From the NCBI GenBank assembly GCA_913031035.1, contig CAJWGN010000021.1, positions 1 to 32,438 of the forward strand: DNA of 32,438 bases. Reading direction: 5' to 3'. A program made the translations under genes and the position numbers. This DNA is from an uncultured Gammaproteobacteria bacterium. Lineage in GTDB: Bacteria > Pseudomonadota > Gammaproteobacteria > Pseudomonadales > Pseudohongiellaceae. Under the pieces are notes generated by a model that had not been told where the DNA came from, made no database searches, and saw only the letters and a program-made list of their open reading frames with translations. Shown one piece after another: positions 8,626 to 16,465 of this stretch. Position 1 is the stretch's first letter. Each line of letters begins with the position of its first letter.

Positions 8626-10047
8626 TTAATTTGAGTTTTCTTCAAACCGATATGAAAGCTTCAACCCTCGCACGCGGACCACTTTACCTTCTTCAAATCG
8701 AGGCCGGAACCTTAAGCTACGCACCGAACGAAGGGCCTTGCGCCTGAAACTTTTATCATCCGATGAGGCGGTCACAAACTTAGGCGCAGAGACCACTCCC
8801 CTGGAACTCACATTAACCGTCATCTCAATCACATTTGGAGGCAACTTAAGCCCCCAGCGACCTGTAAAAGAGGCGGGCATACTGACATTGCCTAGGTCTT
8901 CCTCTAACGCCGTAAATTGGCTTATGTATACACTCTTATCGGAAGGTGATTGCACCAAGGCCGCATTGATCGCCGTCTCCGCCTGAGCTAAGGTAGACGC
9001 AAATACCTCGGCAGGAATGCTTCGGGGCACATTAAAAAACTGAGAAATTCGAGTCTCGCTGATACCAGCTTCTCTTAATAAATCATTGGCTTTAAGGTAG
9101 CTTTTCCTGCCAGAGCCTAAACCTACAAGAATTCGGAAATCACCATAGTAAATATGGCCCATCGCCTGCGCCTCTATGTCGCCGGACTCTTCTAACATCT
9201 CGGTTATAGTTTTTAATTCCGTCAAAGCATCTCTAAGGTAGGCCTCACCGATCAGTCCATCGCCATCCAAAACAGGTATCTGAGGATTTCTGTCGAAAAA
9301 AGACCCGCCGGCGAATCGAGCCCGAGAATTGTATGCTTGTAAACGGGCCACGCCATCCAATTGAATCACTCTGGCCAACGTGTCCCCAGCCAAACCACTG
9401 TCACTATTTAGAGCCGCCACTATCTGGTATAAATTAACAGCTCTCTTGTAAAGCCATGGCACCATAGCACTGCTATCTTCACCGAAAGCGTTCTGGGCGA
9501 GGTCTTTAATATCTTCATATGACTCACGGGCATCCAATAAATTTCTCGCCCGCATTCGAGGCTCCCCCACCGCTATCTGAGCAATACTCCAAGAGGCTTG
9601 GGCCTCTATGGCAAGTAATAGGGATTCCGGATTGCCTTGAGCATTTACACCCTCCAAATAGCGTATGTGTTCAAGACTATCTTCAACCTCGGACCATTCA
9701 GCCATACGAATATTATTGCTAATAATGGAATTCACCATCGCAATGTTATCTGGATGGTAGAGGCCTAACTCAGCCCGCATGATTTGCAATTGCCTGCTTT
9801 GAATTTCAGCAACAGCTTTAAAGTCCTCCGCAGTTAAATAAAGCTCAGAAAGCGCTTGTAAGGGTTCAAGTAAACGCGGGTCGTACGGCCCCGCTTCGGA
9901 CTCTAAGTCAGTAATGCGCAGCTGCACTAATTCCAACTGCTGCAAAACAGCCTGACTTTTGTTGAGTTTCGGTTTTTCAGCTGAAAAAGCAGCCCCGCCG
10001 AAGGCCGCAACTAATCCAACCCATAACAAAACCCACAGCACTTTCAT
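8626..10047 (-). CDS. Periplasmic TPR protein with TonB-like C-terminal domain
   Basis: The 473-residue product begins with a Sec signal peptide (hydrophobic 4-20, likely cleavage after FSA near residue 23). Residues about 35-350 are helical and TPR-like; the clearest part is LQALSELYLTAEDFKAVAEI and the following helix pair around 65-130. The last 79 residues (about 395-473) look like a TonB C-terminal domain: MTVNVSSRGVVSAPKFVTAS followed by KALRSVRSLRFRPRFEEGK, matching the VxxxGxVxxxxVxxSSG...A..AvrxwrFxPa.xxG pattern. There is no N-terminal membrane anchor or Pro-rich spacer, so it is not a classical TonB. Such proteins are probably periplasmic scaffolds or part of envelope complexes. 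It is transcribed alone. Confidence 0.8.
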   Translation of the reverse strand: MKVLWVLLWVGLVAAFGGAAFSAEKPKLNKSQAVLQQLELVQLRITDLESEAGPYDPRLLEPLQALSELYLTAEDFKAVAEIQSRQLQIMRAELGLYHPDNIAMVNSIISNNIRMAEWSEVEDSLEHIRYLEGVNAQGNPESLLLAIEAQASWSIAQIAVGEPRMRARNLLDARESYEDIKDLAQNAFGEDSSAMVPWLYKRAVNLYQIVAALNSDSGLAGDTLARVIQLDGVARLQAYNSRARFAGGSFFDRNPQIPVLDGDGLIGEAYLRDALTELKTITEMLEESGDIEAQAMGHIYYGDFRILVGLGSGRKSYLKANDLLREAGISETRISQFFNVPRSIPAEVFASTLAQAETAINAALVQSPSDKSVYISQFTALEEDLGNVSMPASFTGRWGLKLPPNVIEMTVNVSSRGVVSAPKFVTASSDDKSFRRKALRSVRSLRFRPRFEEGKVVRVRGLKLSYRFEENSN

Positions 10048-10172
10048 GACACAAACAACCTCTTAATTTCGATAAAAAATTCAGCTCTCATTGTACAAAC
10101 CATCAAAACTAGGAATTGTTACATTAGCCTGATCTTAAAGCCTTGTCGATACAAACTGGTAAGGCGTAAACA

Positions 10173-10189
10173 GTGAAAAATATTTTCAC
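10173..10189. promoter_or_regulatory. Palindrome GTGAAAA-ATA-TTTTCAC, possible operator
   Basis: A 17-base perfect palindrome with 7-bp arms lies about 125 bases upstream of the TPR/TonB-C gene start and just before the channel remnant. The size and symmetry suit a helix-turn-helix dimer site. No regulator can be assigned. Confidence 0.3.
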
Positions 10190-10247
10190 AGTGACAAAAC
10201 TTCCCACAGACATGGAGCAAATAGTACACGGACTATCTTTGGTCTGA

Positions 10248-10472
10248 CTTAGCGGGAAACATTGGCAGCTTAGAAGCAACTTCGGCGGCAGCCCGATGAA
10301 CTTCGTTTATTTCTCGATTACAAACTATACAACCGACGGCCATGGAGATATTAAGCCCTTTGGCCATTTTCGTTTTACAGCTGGCATAGAAGCCATAACC
10401 GGACTCTTACTAATAACCTGGTCTGCTTCTTTTATGTTTGTGGAAATGACAAAATTCTGGGAAGAGGAATGA
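10248..10472 (+). pseudogene. Remnant of a two-TM potassium-type ion channel
   Basis: A 74-codon open stretch between TGA at 10245 and TGA at 10470 encodes the pore and second membrane helix of an Ion_trans_2 channel. It reads FVYFSITNYTTDGHGDIKP, aligning with the usual AxYFSxxTYTTLGYGDIxP selectivity filter, then FRFTAGIEAITGLLLITWSASFMF, the typical inner helix following the pore. The filter GYG is GHG here. The first membrane helix is absent and the only in-frame ATG (10296) lies inside the pore region, so this is a truncated remnant rather than a complete gene. An active short peptide cannot be excluded but no Shine-Dalgarno is seen. Confidence 0.65.
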
Positions 10473-10578
10473 AAATTAGCTAACGAGATAAACTGCCTGA
10501 GGACGCACAGCAAACATCACTTTTCACACCTCAGAGTGTTTGCCCTGCCACCTCGAAGTCACAGATTCACGCTTAAAC

Positions 10579-10615
10579 AAAAAAGGCGAACCTAGAATAA
10601 GGCTCGCCTTTTTTT
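10579..10615. terminator. Bidirectional rho-independent terminator
   Basis: A-run, GGCGAACC, loop TAGAATAA, GGCTCGCC and a seven-T run form a strong hairpin (one mismatch) with A- and T-tracts on both sides. It lies 52 bases past the stop of the minus-strand gene at 10668 and should end that transcript; it would also stop any plus-strand read-through from the channel remnant. Confidence 0.85.
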
Positions 10616-10667
10616 AAGCGGAGGCAAGCAAAGAGCCCGCCGACTTTTACCCTTTAATCAATAACAA

Positions 10668-11660
10668 TTAATCGCTGGCATCCATCTCTAAGCGTCTCGC
10701 ACCGCCCAAAATCCCTGGAAGGCCATAGTTACCCTCGTGGCAGGCATATTCATAAGGCTTAGTTTCCGTTGCGTTAAATCCTATTTCACCGCGCCAAGAC
10801 TCGGTGTAATAAACCGGGTCAATCACCTCGAATTGATAAAGGATTTGTTCAGCTGAATCTCGGCTAAATCTCTCAATAATTCGCCCTTGCTTCGATAGTG
10901 GGGCTGCATTGCGAGGTGCTTGCTGTGGATGTAAATTGACAGTTTCAACGACCAAGGTATCGCCTTCCCAATGAGCAACAGAATCACCTAACCATGGTGC
11001 ATGCACGTCCGGTCTATGATCTTTCGCAATAGGGATAATCCGCGCATCGTGGACCATTTCTACCATTATCATCAGATAGTCGTCGGTTTGTACTATCTGA
11101 TACATATTGTTGTAGAGGACGTTATTCATTGGCGGGCCGCCAGTGCTGCCGAAGCCGATGAGACAACGCTCGCCTAACGCGCGACCTTCGGGCCCATCAT
11201 TGCCGGAAAACACTGCCCTGTTTGCCTGTCTGAGCACATTTCCCTGCTCGGAAAATGGAATCCTTCCTGACTCAGGATAGGTGATCCACGACGTTCTTGC
11301 CTCGCCGTTTACACGGCCGAAGCGTGACCCTGGATCCACCCAAAAAGCATTATATCCACGGCCTTTTCCAAGGTCTTCGCCAGTTGGCAGTTCGCCCTGA
11401 ATCTGTCCGTCATCAGTAGCCTGCCTGACATTTTGATGATGATTAGCTGTCAATTCTTCGATACGAGCCGCCGGAATTACAAGGCCAACTTCCTCGTAGG
11501 AGGATGATCGCTGCATAGTGGTCAAAGCAGCATTAGTCCAGTTACCTTGCAGATCAGGCATCCCCGATGCCGTGCGCGGAGGCTCATAGTCTTGGGCCAT
11601 TGTGAAAGACGCCAAAACCGTACTCAACGATAGTGCCAATAATTTCATTCTTGTGTTCAT
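10668..11660 (-). CDS. Secreted protein of an uncharacterised WxGDTLVVE family
   Basis: The 330-residue product has a Sec signal peptide (1-22, TMA-Q) and no lipobox. Near the N-terminus is GMPDLQGNWTN (33-43); in the middle ARIIP (206-210) and APWLGDSVAHWEGDTLVVET (221-240); near the end YACHEGNYGLPGILGGAR (305-322). Cys166 and Cys307 may pair. This combination is common in environmental gammaproteobacteria and acidobacteria, but I know of no established function. The lipoprotein at 20799-21692 shares the same order of motifs (GKPDFNGIW, WDGDTWVVE), so the two are distant paralogues. The ATG at 11660 follows GGAGAAAGGC. Monocistronic, with a strong terminator downstream. Confidence 0.85.
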   Translation of the reverse strand: MNTRMKLLALSLSTVLASFTMAQDYEPPRTASGMPDLQGNWTNAALTTMQRSSSYEEVGLVIPAARIEELTANHHQNVRQATDDGQIQGELPTGEDLGKGRGYNAFWVDPGSRFGRVNGEARTSWITYPESGRIPFSEQGNVLRQANRAVFSGNDGPEGRALGERCLIGFGSTGGPPMNNVLYNNMYQIVQTDDYLMIMVEMVHDARIIPIAKDHRPDVHAPWLGDSVAHWEGDTLVVETVNLHPQQAPRNAAPLSKQGRIIERFSRDSAEQILYQFEVIDPVYYTESWRGEIGFNATETKPYEYACHEGNYGLPGILGGARRLEMDASD

Positions 11661-12485
11661 TGCCTTTCTCCTCGGCTGCTGCTTTTTAAGCTATTTCCAA
11701 ACACAGGCTTTTAAAAATAAACCAGTAACCCTGCCATTTCAAGTCTCAACGCAGCAGAATAACGAATTTAAGGTTAATGACTTTTTTGTTGGTTGTCTCA
11801 TGATACAGACCGGCCTCTAAAAAAGCTGGATTTGTTACACTTTGAACCAATTTTTTAAGCAACTTTTAAACTCACTACAGCAGCGACTACCAAAGCAACA
11901 CGACATGAATAGCATCATAGGTTAGCACCACAGTGGAAACACAGAGACTGCTAGGAACGACAAAAAAAAGGAAAAGAAGATGGGGGAGAAGGCGGAGAAG
12001 AAAATAGAGACAAAGATTTAAGGAAAAACTAGTTAACAGAATGCTTGGTTATTCGCTATTAGGGGAAATACTCGGAGCAGTACCTGAAACAATAGTTCGA
12101 AAAAGCATCGAAATAATGAAAAGAGCAACGAGTCCGGCGCCAAGATGAAAGCAGGGAACAAGCGACTCGATAGCCGAGTTCCAGCAACCTTATTATCCAT
12201 AAATCTGCATGAAACAAGTGTAGGGAATAATTCAACAAAATAAAATCAGGAAAGCACAGTGCTAGCAAGTCAGCGAAAGTAGCAAACCTGCTGCTAGCCT
12301 TAGTAATATCTCACTTTAGCTGCGACCGAAAATAACTCGCACTATCACCGAGGCAGACTGATGAATAATAAGAACACAAACATCAATCCGGCATTATCCA
12401 AAGAAAATTAATAAGCGCTGAACGAAGCAAGTAACGAGGCAGGGTTATTTGACGTAATTGCCATGCTCTTCTTAAGGCGGTAAGC
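11661..12485. other. Long intergenic stretch, no gene recognised
   Basis: Over 800 bases with the upstream region of the minus-strand gene at 11660 on one side. A purine-rich tract on the plus strand covers about 11960-12025. ORFs here either overlap the 11660 gene antisense or have no protein-like pattern. I saw no tRNA, terminator or insertion-sequence end. Confidence 0.4.
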
Positions 12486-12490
12486 ATGGC
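12460..12490 (+). promoter_or_regulatory. Inverted repeat enclosing the ribosome-binding site of the 12486 ORF
   Basis: GCCATGCT (12460-12467) is perfectly complementary to AGCATGGC (12483-12490). The second arm contains the ATG at 12486 and the 15-base loop contains AAGGCGG, a Shine-Dalgarno-like sequence. In RNA this would place the start codon in a stem. It may be chance; it matters only if the ORF is real. Confidence 0.3.
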
Positions 12491-12743
12491 TGACATACAC
12501 TATATACAGCCTGGGCTTCGCTATTTTATCGCCGGCACATGGATGTCAACAAAGCTTTTTGCAGGCACTGACATCAAGGCCAGCTTAGAATGGCTGCTAA
12601 GTATCATCGTTTGCCTTTTTATACTCAGCATCTTTAAGGTTCTCGGCTGGCAGCAAATACAAAAGCTTGAAACCTTAAGCGAAATAAAACGCCTAAAAAG
12701 CTGCATCATACTGATACTAGGCCAATCCAAACCCTGGAGCTGA
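12486..12743 (+). CDS. Possible small membrane protein, 85 aa
   Basis: The ORF starts with ATG preceded by AAGGCGG at a six-base spacing. The product has one clear hydrophobic helix (about 36-54, WLLSIIVCLFILSIFKVLG) followed by a basic helical part. I do not recognise it. It ends 15 bases before the convergent DUF6351 gene, and there is no neighbour in the same orientation. The opposite strand is also open here, so coding is not certain. Confidence 0.35.
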   Translation: MADIHYIQPGLRYFIAGTWMSTKLFAGTDIKASLEWLLSIIVCLFILSIFKVLGWQQIQKLETLSEIKRLKSCIILILGQSKPWS

Positions 12744-12757
12744 GAAAAGCGCTAATC

Positions 12758-14983
12758 TTATTGCAGCCGATTCACTGGTGACGGTCCGAATGAAAGCCAG
12801 GTTCCTTGATGAAAAACGTCGTGGCTATCAGGGGCGCTCCAGTCACAAACACCCTGCGCAAAGATACTTACCAATTCAGCGAGCTGTTCTTGACTGAATT
12901 CCACTAAATAGTCTGCCGCACTCAGTCCCCGTAGTCGGCAGCTAATCACGTCATTGGCAACAGGGGCACCAGCCACTTGTCTTGGCGTTGAATACGCTGG
13001 GTACAACTGAGCACACTCATTGTCCCCGCCATAGCTCATCTCTTGGTTAATTTTGACTCGGGTCGAACGGCTGTTGTCCCAGCAGGCATCCGTCAAATCC
13101 GCTGGCTTGTTAATCACTACCTTTTCAGATTCACTTAAATCAGACTCATCTTGCTGTACCGCTAATATCCAACTGTCCATGCTGTTAAACAACGCTCCCA
13201 GATCTGGAGATTCCTCTGTAAAACCCCAACTTCCGCCAATTTGCATAACTTGATTTCTTGCATGACCATTGGCATTAATTAGTCTCTCTCTAGTCGCAAA
13301 TTGATGAACAATCATATGAATATCACCGCCCTCACGCCGATCTAGATAGCTTCTATAATCAATTATCGGAGTGCTCCTAAGCCCAGCACCTCCAAACAAA
13401 ACACGGCCTGACTCTATAGCTCGCTCGCTGGCAAATTTATCCGCTGAGTGCCTGCGTGCCACATGCTCCATATCCCGATCGAAGCCACCAATATCTCGGT
13501 TTAAATCTATAAACTGCTGAGCAGAGATTTTCCCTTCTCTCAAGGCAGCTAAACCGTATTGGACACCGACATTATCCAAAGGTCGCTGCGCAATTGCTGT
13601 GTTTTCTAATTCGCCATAAACATTAACCGTATGGTCATAAACGGTAGCTCTTAACCCCTCGGGGTTCGAAGTGCTGTAGCGCAGATTCTTCAACGCACTC
13701 ACACTCAACTCACTGCCTTGCTCTTCGCTGGCGCCACCAACGGTGAGCACTGGGTCCAAACGAGCAGCGCCACGGCTAAGATTCGCTATGCTCGCATGCT
13801 CAGCAAACCCCGAAACAGCTCGCTCTTGCTCGACGGTGAACCCCTCCGGATTCACTTCTTTAAAGTAGTAATCTAGCAGTCGCGCATCTGCCACAGTGAA
13901 AATTGTCGAAGAGGTCACATCGGGAAAGCTCAAGCCGACAATAATGCCATCAAAAACCCCAGGATAGTTATCAGCTGTTTGCTGGGACTGATAGGACCCA
14001 CCGGAAACGCCGGTTGCCACTGTGTAAGTTGGCACCCCATAGTGCTCAATAAAAACTTCTTTCAACATAATATGGGTCTCAGAAGCCAGCAGGTCATTGC
14101 AGTTTTGACCAAACACATTCAAGGTCGAAGAGCTCAAGGCATAGCCCCGTTCTAGCAAGTCTTTGTTCAACACGCCACCTGTGACAACCCCTTGTTGATG
14201 CCATCCACCACGGCAACCTCCGCCATGGGTGTAAACTAATTTATTATTCCACGAAGCACTTCTACGCCAAGGATCAAGATGCCCATCTGCAGGATCATGC
14301 AACATCGAAATTTCATAAATTGCTCGATTTACCACCCCAGTCTCAACTCGAACAATGAATGGCGTCTTGATGCCTTCCCCTACATAACCCATATCCACTG
14401 GCGACTCAGATATCTCCAAAAGCGAATAAGGTTTGAATTGGGAATCTCGATCCGACCAATAAACATAATCTATACGACGCTCCACGGAGCAATTTAAATC
14501 TGTCGAGGGCCCAAGAGGCTCCCCGGTTACCAATGTAAACTCTGTGCTCTGACAAATAAATGGAGCCTCGTGAGGGCCGGAAATAATAGGCCCACTGCTG
14601 GGGTAATTTGACAGTATCAAAGTTTCCTGAGCGACCCCACTTACGATTTCCACTGACAGCTGACTCTCCCCCTCTGGCAAATTAGTTAGTAACGCCTGAC
14701 GTTTGCGGCCAGATACCGAAACAAAACGAGCACTGACATCTGTTCCATTCAGTTTCACAGTGTAAGGCTGCGGATTTACACTTTCATCTAATGAGACCTC
14801 AACCAGCGCATCACCTCCGGTCACCAACCAAGATTTTGTAGACAAGACTGCAATACTGACACCGGTATCAGGTGAATCAAAAGCCAACGTTCCAGAGGTG
14901 CTCACAGCCTCCTCAGACGAGCAAGAACTAAGCAGCGCGCTCAGCGCGCAAAAAATTGATAGCTTGATGTAATGAGAATTCAT
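12758..14983 (-). CDS. DUF6351-type lipoprotein, probable alpha/beta hydrolase
   Basis: I place the start at ATG 14983 (741 residues); the frame is open to a TTG at 14995, but only the ATG gives a normal lipoprotein signal, with lipobox LLSSC and Cys21. Residues about 30-125 look like a beta-rich N-terminal domain. The rest resembles DUF6351 proteins: THGGGCRGGWHQ (about 252-263) suits an oxyanion-hole strand, and TGVSGGSYQS (324-333) is a nucleophile elbow with Ser327 in GxSGG. This points to a secreted serine hydrolase or esterase anchored to a membrane. Several cysteines (QNCND, DACWD, NECAQ, ISCRL, GVCDW) suggest disulfides. It is transcribed alone, divergent from the YkgJ-type gene. The substrate is unknown. 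Confidence 0.8.
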   Translation of the reverse strand: MNSHYIKLSIFCALSALLSSCSSEEAVSTSGTLAFDSPDTGVSIAVLSTKSWLVTGGDALVEVSLDESVNPQPYTVKLNGTDVSARFVSVSGRKRQALLTNLPEGESQLSVEIVSGVAQETLILSNYPSSGPIISGPHEAPFICQSTEFTLVTGEPLGPSTDLNCSVERRIDYVYWSDRDSQFKPYSLLEISESPVDMGYVGEGIKTPFIVRVETGVVNRAIYEISMLHDPADGHLDPWRRSASWNNKLVYTHGGGCRGGWHQQGVVTGGVLNKDLLERGYALSSSTLNVFGQNCNDLLASETHIMLKEVFIEHYGVPTYTVATGVSGGSYQSQQTADNYPGVFDGIIVGLSFPDVTSSTIFTVADARLLDYYFKEVNPEGFTVEQERAVSGFAEHASIANLSRGAARLDPVLTVGGASEEQGSELSVSALKNLRYSTSNPEGLRATVYDHTVNVYGELENTAIAQRPLDNVGVQYGLAALREGKISAQQFIDLNRDIGGFDRDMEHVARRHSADKFASERAIESGRVLFGGAGLRSTPIIDYRSYLDRREGGDIHMIVHQFATRERLINANGHARNQVMQIGGSWGFTEESPDLGALFNSMDSWILAVQQDESDLSESEKVVINKPADLTDACWDNSRSTRVKINQEMSYGGDNECAQLYPAYSTPRQVAGAPVANDVISCRLRGLSAADYLVEFSQEQLAELVSIFAQGVCDWSAPDSHDVFHQGTWLSFGPSPVNRLQ

Positions 14984-15224
14984 AGCACTGTCCAATAAAA
15001 TAGTACGGAGCGATAGTAGAGGCTGAGAACAACACAGACTGTTAATAGTACGACTCGATAAAAAACCTTTTTTAGGATTTCTATATAATTTATATTTCTA
15101 ATCATTCAACAACTCACCCAAGCTAAATGACTTGGTTTAATTGATTGGGCTATTACTATTGTGGAGAGGAGCAACCAACTTGTAAAGCCAGAGTAATAGC
15201 AACCTAAGATTATTGTGGTTGCGC

Positions 15225-15254
15225 TTTGCATTCCCTACATTAGATGGTGATAAT
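15225..15254 (+). promoter_or_regulatory. Possible sigma-70 promoter of the YkgJ-type gene
   Basis: TTTGCA (15225-15230) and GATAAT (15249-15254) are separated by 18 bases. Transcription would begin near 15261, after the upstream in-frame ATG at 15244, which supports ATG 15295 as the true start. The -35 box is weak. Confidence 0.3.
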
Positions 15255-15294
15255 AGGTTCACGGGAGTCACTGCTAGTAGAACCGGGGAATTTA

Positions 15295-15735
15295 ATGAAC
15301 GCCAAAAATACAATACACATTCAAGATGTCAGCGATGCAGGGCAGATCGACATCGACATCGACAAAAAGTGCACGAATTGCAAAAAATCTATTTGCTGCA
15401 ACTCAATCAATCAAAAAATTCCCACCCCAAAATCCAAAGAGGACTTCGATCATTTAATCTGGCAGGTATCCCACGAGAACATCAATATTTTTAAAGATGC
15501 CGACGGCTGGTTCCTGCACATCAGCTCACGCTGCATGCATTTAGGGGATCGTGGCGAGTGTGGAATCTACGAAACAAGACCATGGGTTTGCAGGGAATAC
15601 GGTAATGATTTTTGCGAGTTTGATGAGAGTATCGCAGATGCCAGCGAACTATTTTTTGCGACACCGAAGAAGCTGGATAAATATTGCCGTAAACGGTTTA
15701 AAAAATGGGAAAAACGCTTCGAACTTTATGACTAA
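15295..15735 (+). CDS. YkgJ-family cysteine-cluster protein
   Basis: From ATG 15295 the product is 146 residues. I prefer this start to the in-frame ATG at 15244 because CCGGGGAA lies right before it. The cysteine pattern C26xxC29xxxxC34C35 followed by C80, C89, C99 and C107, with GECGIYETRPWVCREY, is that of the YkgJ/UPF0153 family, thought to bind a metal ion or an iron-sulfur cluster. It has no signal peptide, so it should be cytoplasmic. Biochemical role is not established for the family. A secreted-protein gene begins six bases after its stop, so the two are probably co-transcribed. Confidence 0.85.
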   Translation: MNAKNTIHIQDVSDAGQIDIDIDKKCTNCKKSICCNSINQKIPTPKSKEDFDHLIWQVSHENINIFKDADGWFLHISSRCMHLGDRGECGIYETRPWVCREYGNDFCEFDESIADASELFFATPKKLDKYCRKRFKKWEKRFELYD

Positions 15736-15741
15736 ACTGCC

Positions 15742-16449
15742 ATGAACACATTGATCACCAACCTACTTATAGTTACCCTATTGGCCGTCTCGGGAGCCAA
15801 TCGCACTAGTTCGGCCCAATATCCATTGGAGGCCACTGTAATTGAATCTGTTAAGGCAGATCTCGAATCAGCCAACAAGGTCCTAACTGATCTAGATGCT
15901 AAGGCGCTAAACTGCATAAATAGTTTCAACATGAATTTGGGCGAAGCGGCAGCCCTGCTGTGTGACGAGTTTCTCCGCGCTATAGACGGCGAACTATTGG
16001 CGAGCTATATCAGCCACTGCAAGAAACTAAAGACATGGAGAGAAGACTTCATTATCACCGCTCAAAACTCCTCTGCAAGCAATGGAAAACCAGATCAAGA
16101 CCTAGAAGAGAATTCAACTGATAACTCAAAAGAATTTTTAGCCCTCATGGTTGGGGTTGAATACAGCTGCGGTGTAAATGCCTTAAAAGAGCGAACAGAA
16201 TATGTTGTCTCAGCCTTCAACACTCTCGAAGGACGCACATTAGTAAATCAATCAATTCAACGCTCACTTACGCAAACCCTAGATCGCAGGCTAGCAGATC
16301 TAGAGCAGCAATCACTCATTGAATCCCAGGGGAAAAGTCTAAAAAGCTCTATCCAAAAGCAGGGGCAACTGCAGCAGGAAGCAACTCAGCAACAGATGTT
16401 GCGCCTGGAAACAGAATTAATCAGACAGCAAATACGCATTCCTCGCTAG
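15742..16449 (+). CDS. Secreted helical protein with four cysteines, unknown function
   Basis: The 235-residue product begins with a signal peptide (hydrophobic 5-18, likely cleavage SSA-Q at 25). Four cysteines (58, 74, 93 and 143) could form two disulfides in the periplasm. The last 70 residues are Gln-rich with a heptad-like pattern, probably a coiled coil (QQSLIESQGKSLKSS and later LQQEATQQQMLRLE). The start follows the YkgJ-type stop by six bases, implying one transcript. The gene is convergent with the propeller gene ending at 16466. I do not recognise a domain. Confidence 0.75.
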   Translation: MNTLITNLLIVTLLAVSGANRTSSAQYPLEATVIESVKADLESANKVLTDLDAKALNCINSFNMNLGEAAALLCDEFLRAIDGELLASYISHCKKLKTWREDFIITAQNSSASNGKPDQDLEENSTDNSKEFLALMVGVEYSCGVNALKERTEYVVSAFNTLEGRTLVNQSIQRSLTQTLDRRLADLEQQSLIESQGKSLKSSIQKQGQLQQEATQQQMLRLETELIRQQIRIPR

Positions 16450-16465
16450 GCTGATTGTCAACGCC

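Noticed and set aside
10325-10513. Minus-strand ORF of 62 codons
   Set aside because: It is the antisense shadow of the ion-channel remnant, which explains the sequence better.
11602-11820. Plus-strand ORF of 72 codons with a hydrophobic N-terminus
   Set aside because: It overlaps the start and promoter region of the well-supported minus-strand gene at 11660 and has no ribosome-binding site.
12042-12149. Short plus-strand ORF (MLGYSLLGEILG...) in the long intergenic gap
   Set aside because: Only 35 codons, with weak translation signals and no independent support.
12059-12268. Minus-strand ORF of 69 codons rich in Cys, Phe and Leu
   Set aside because: Composition looks like translated non-coding DNA; no ribosome-binding site and no known pattern.
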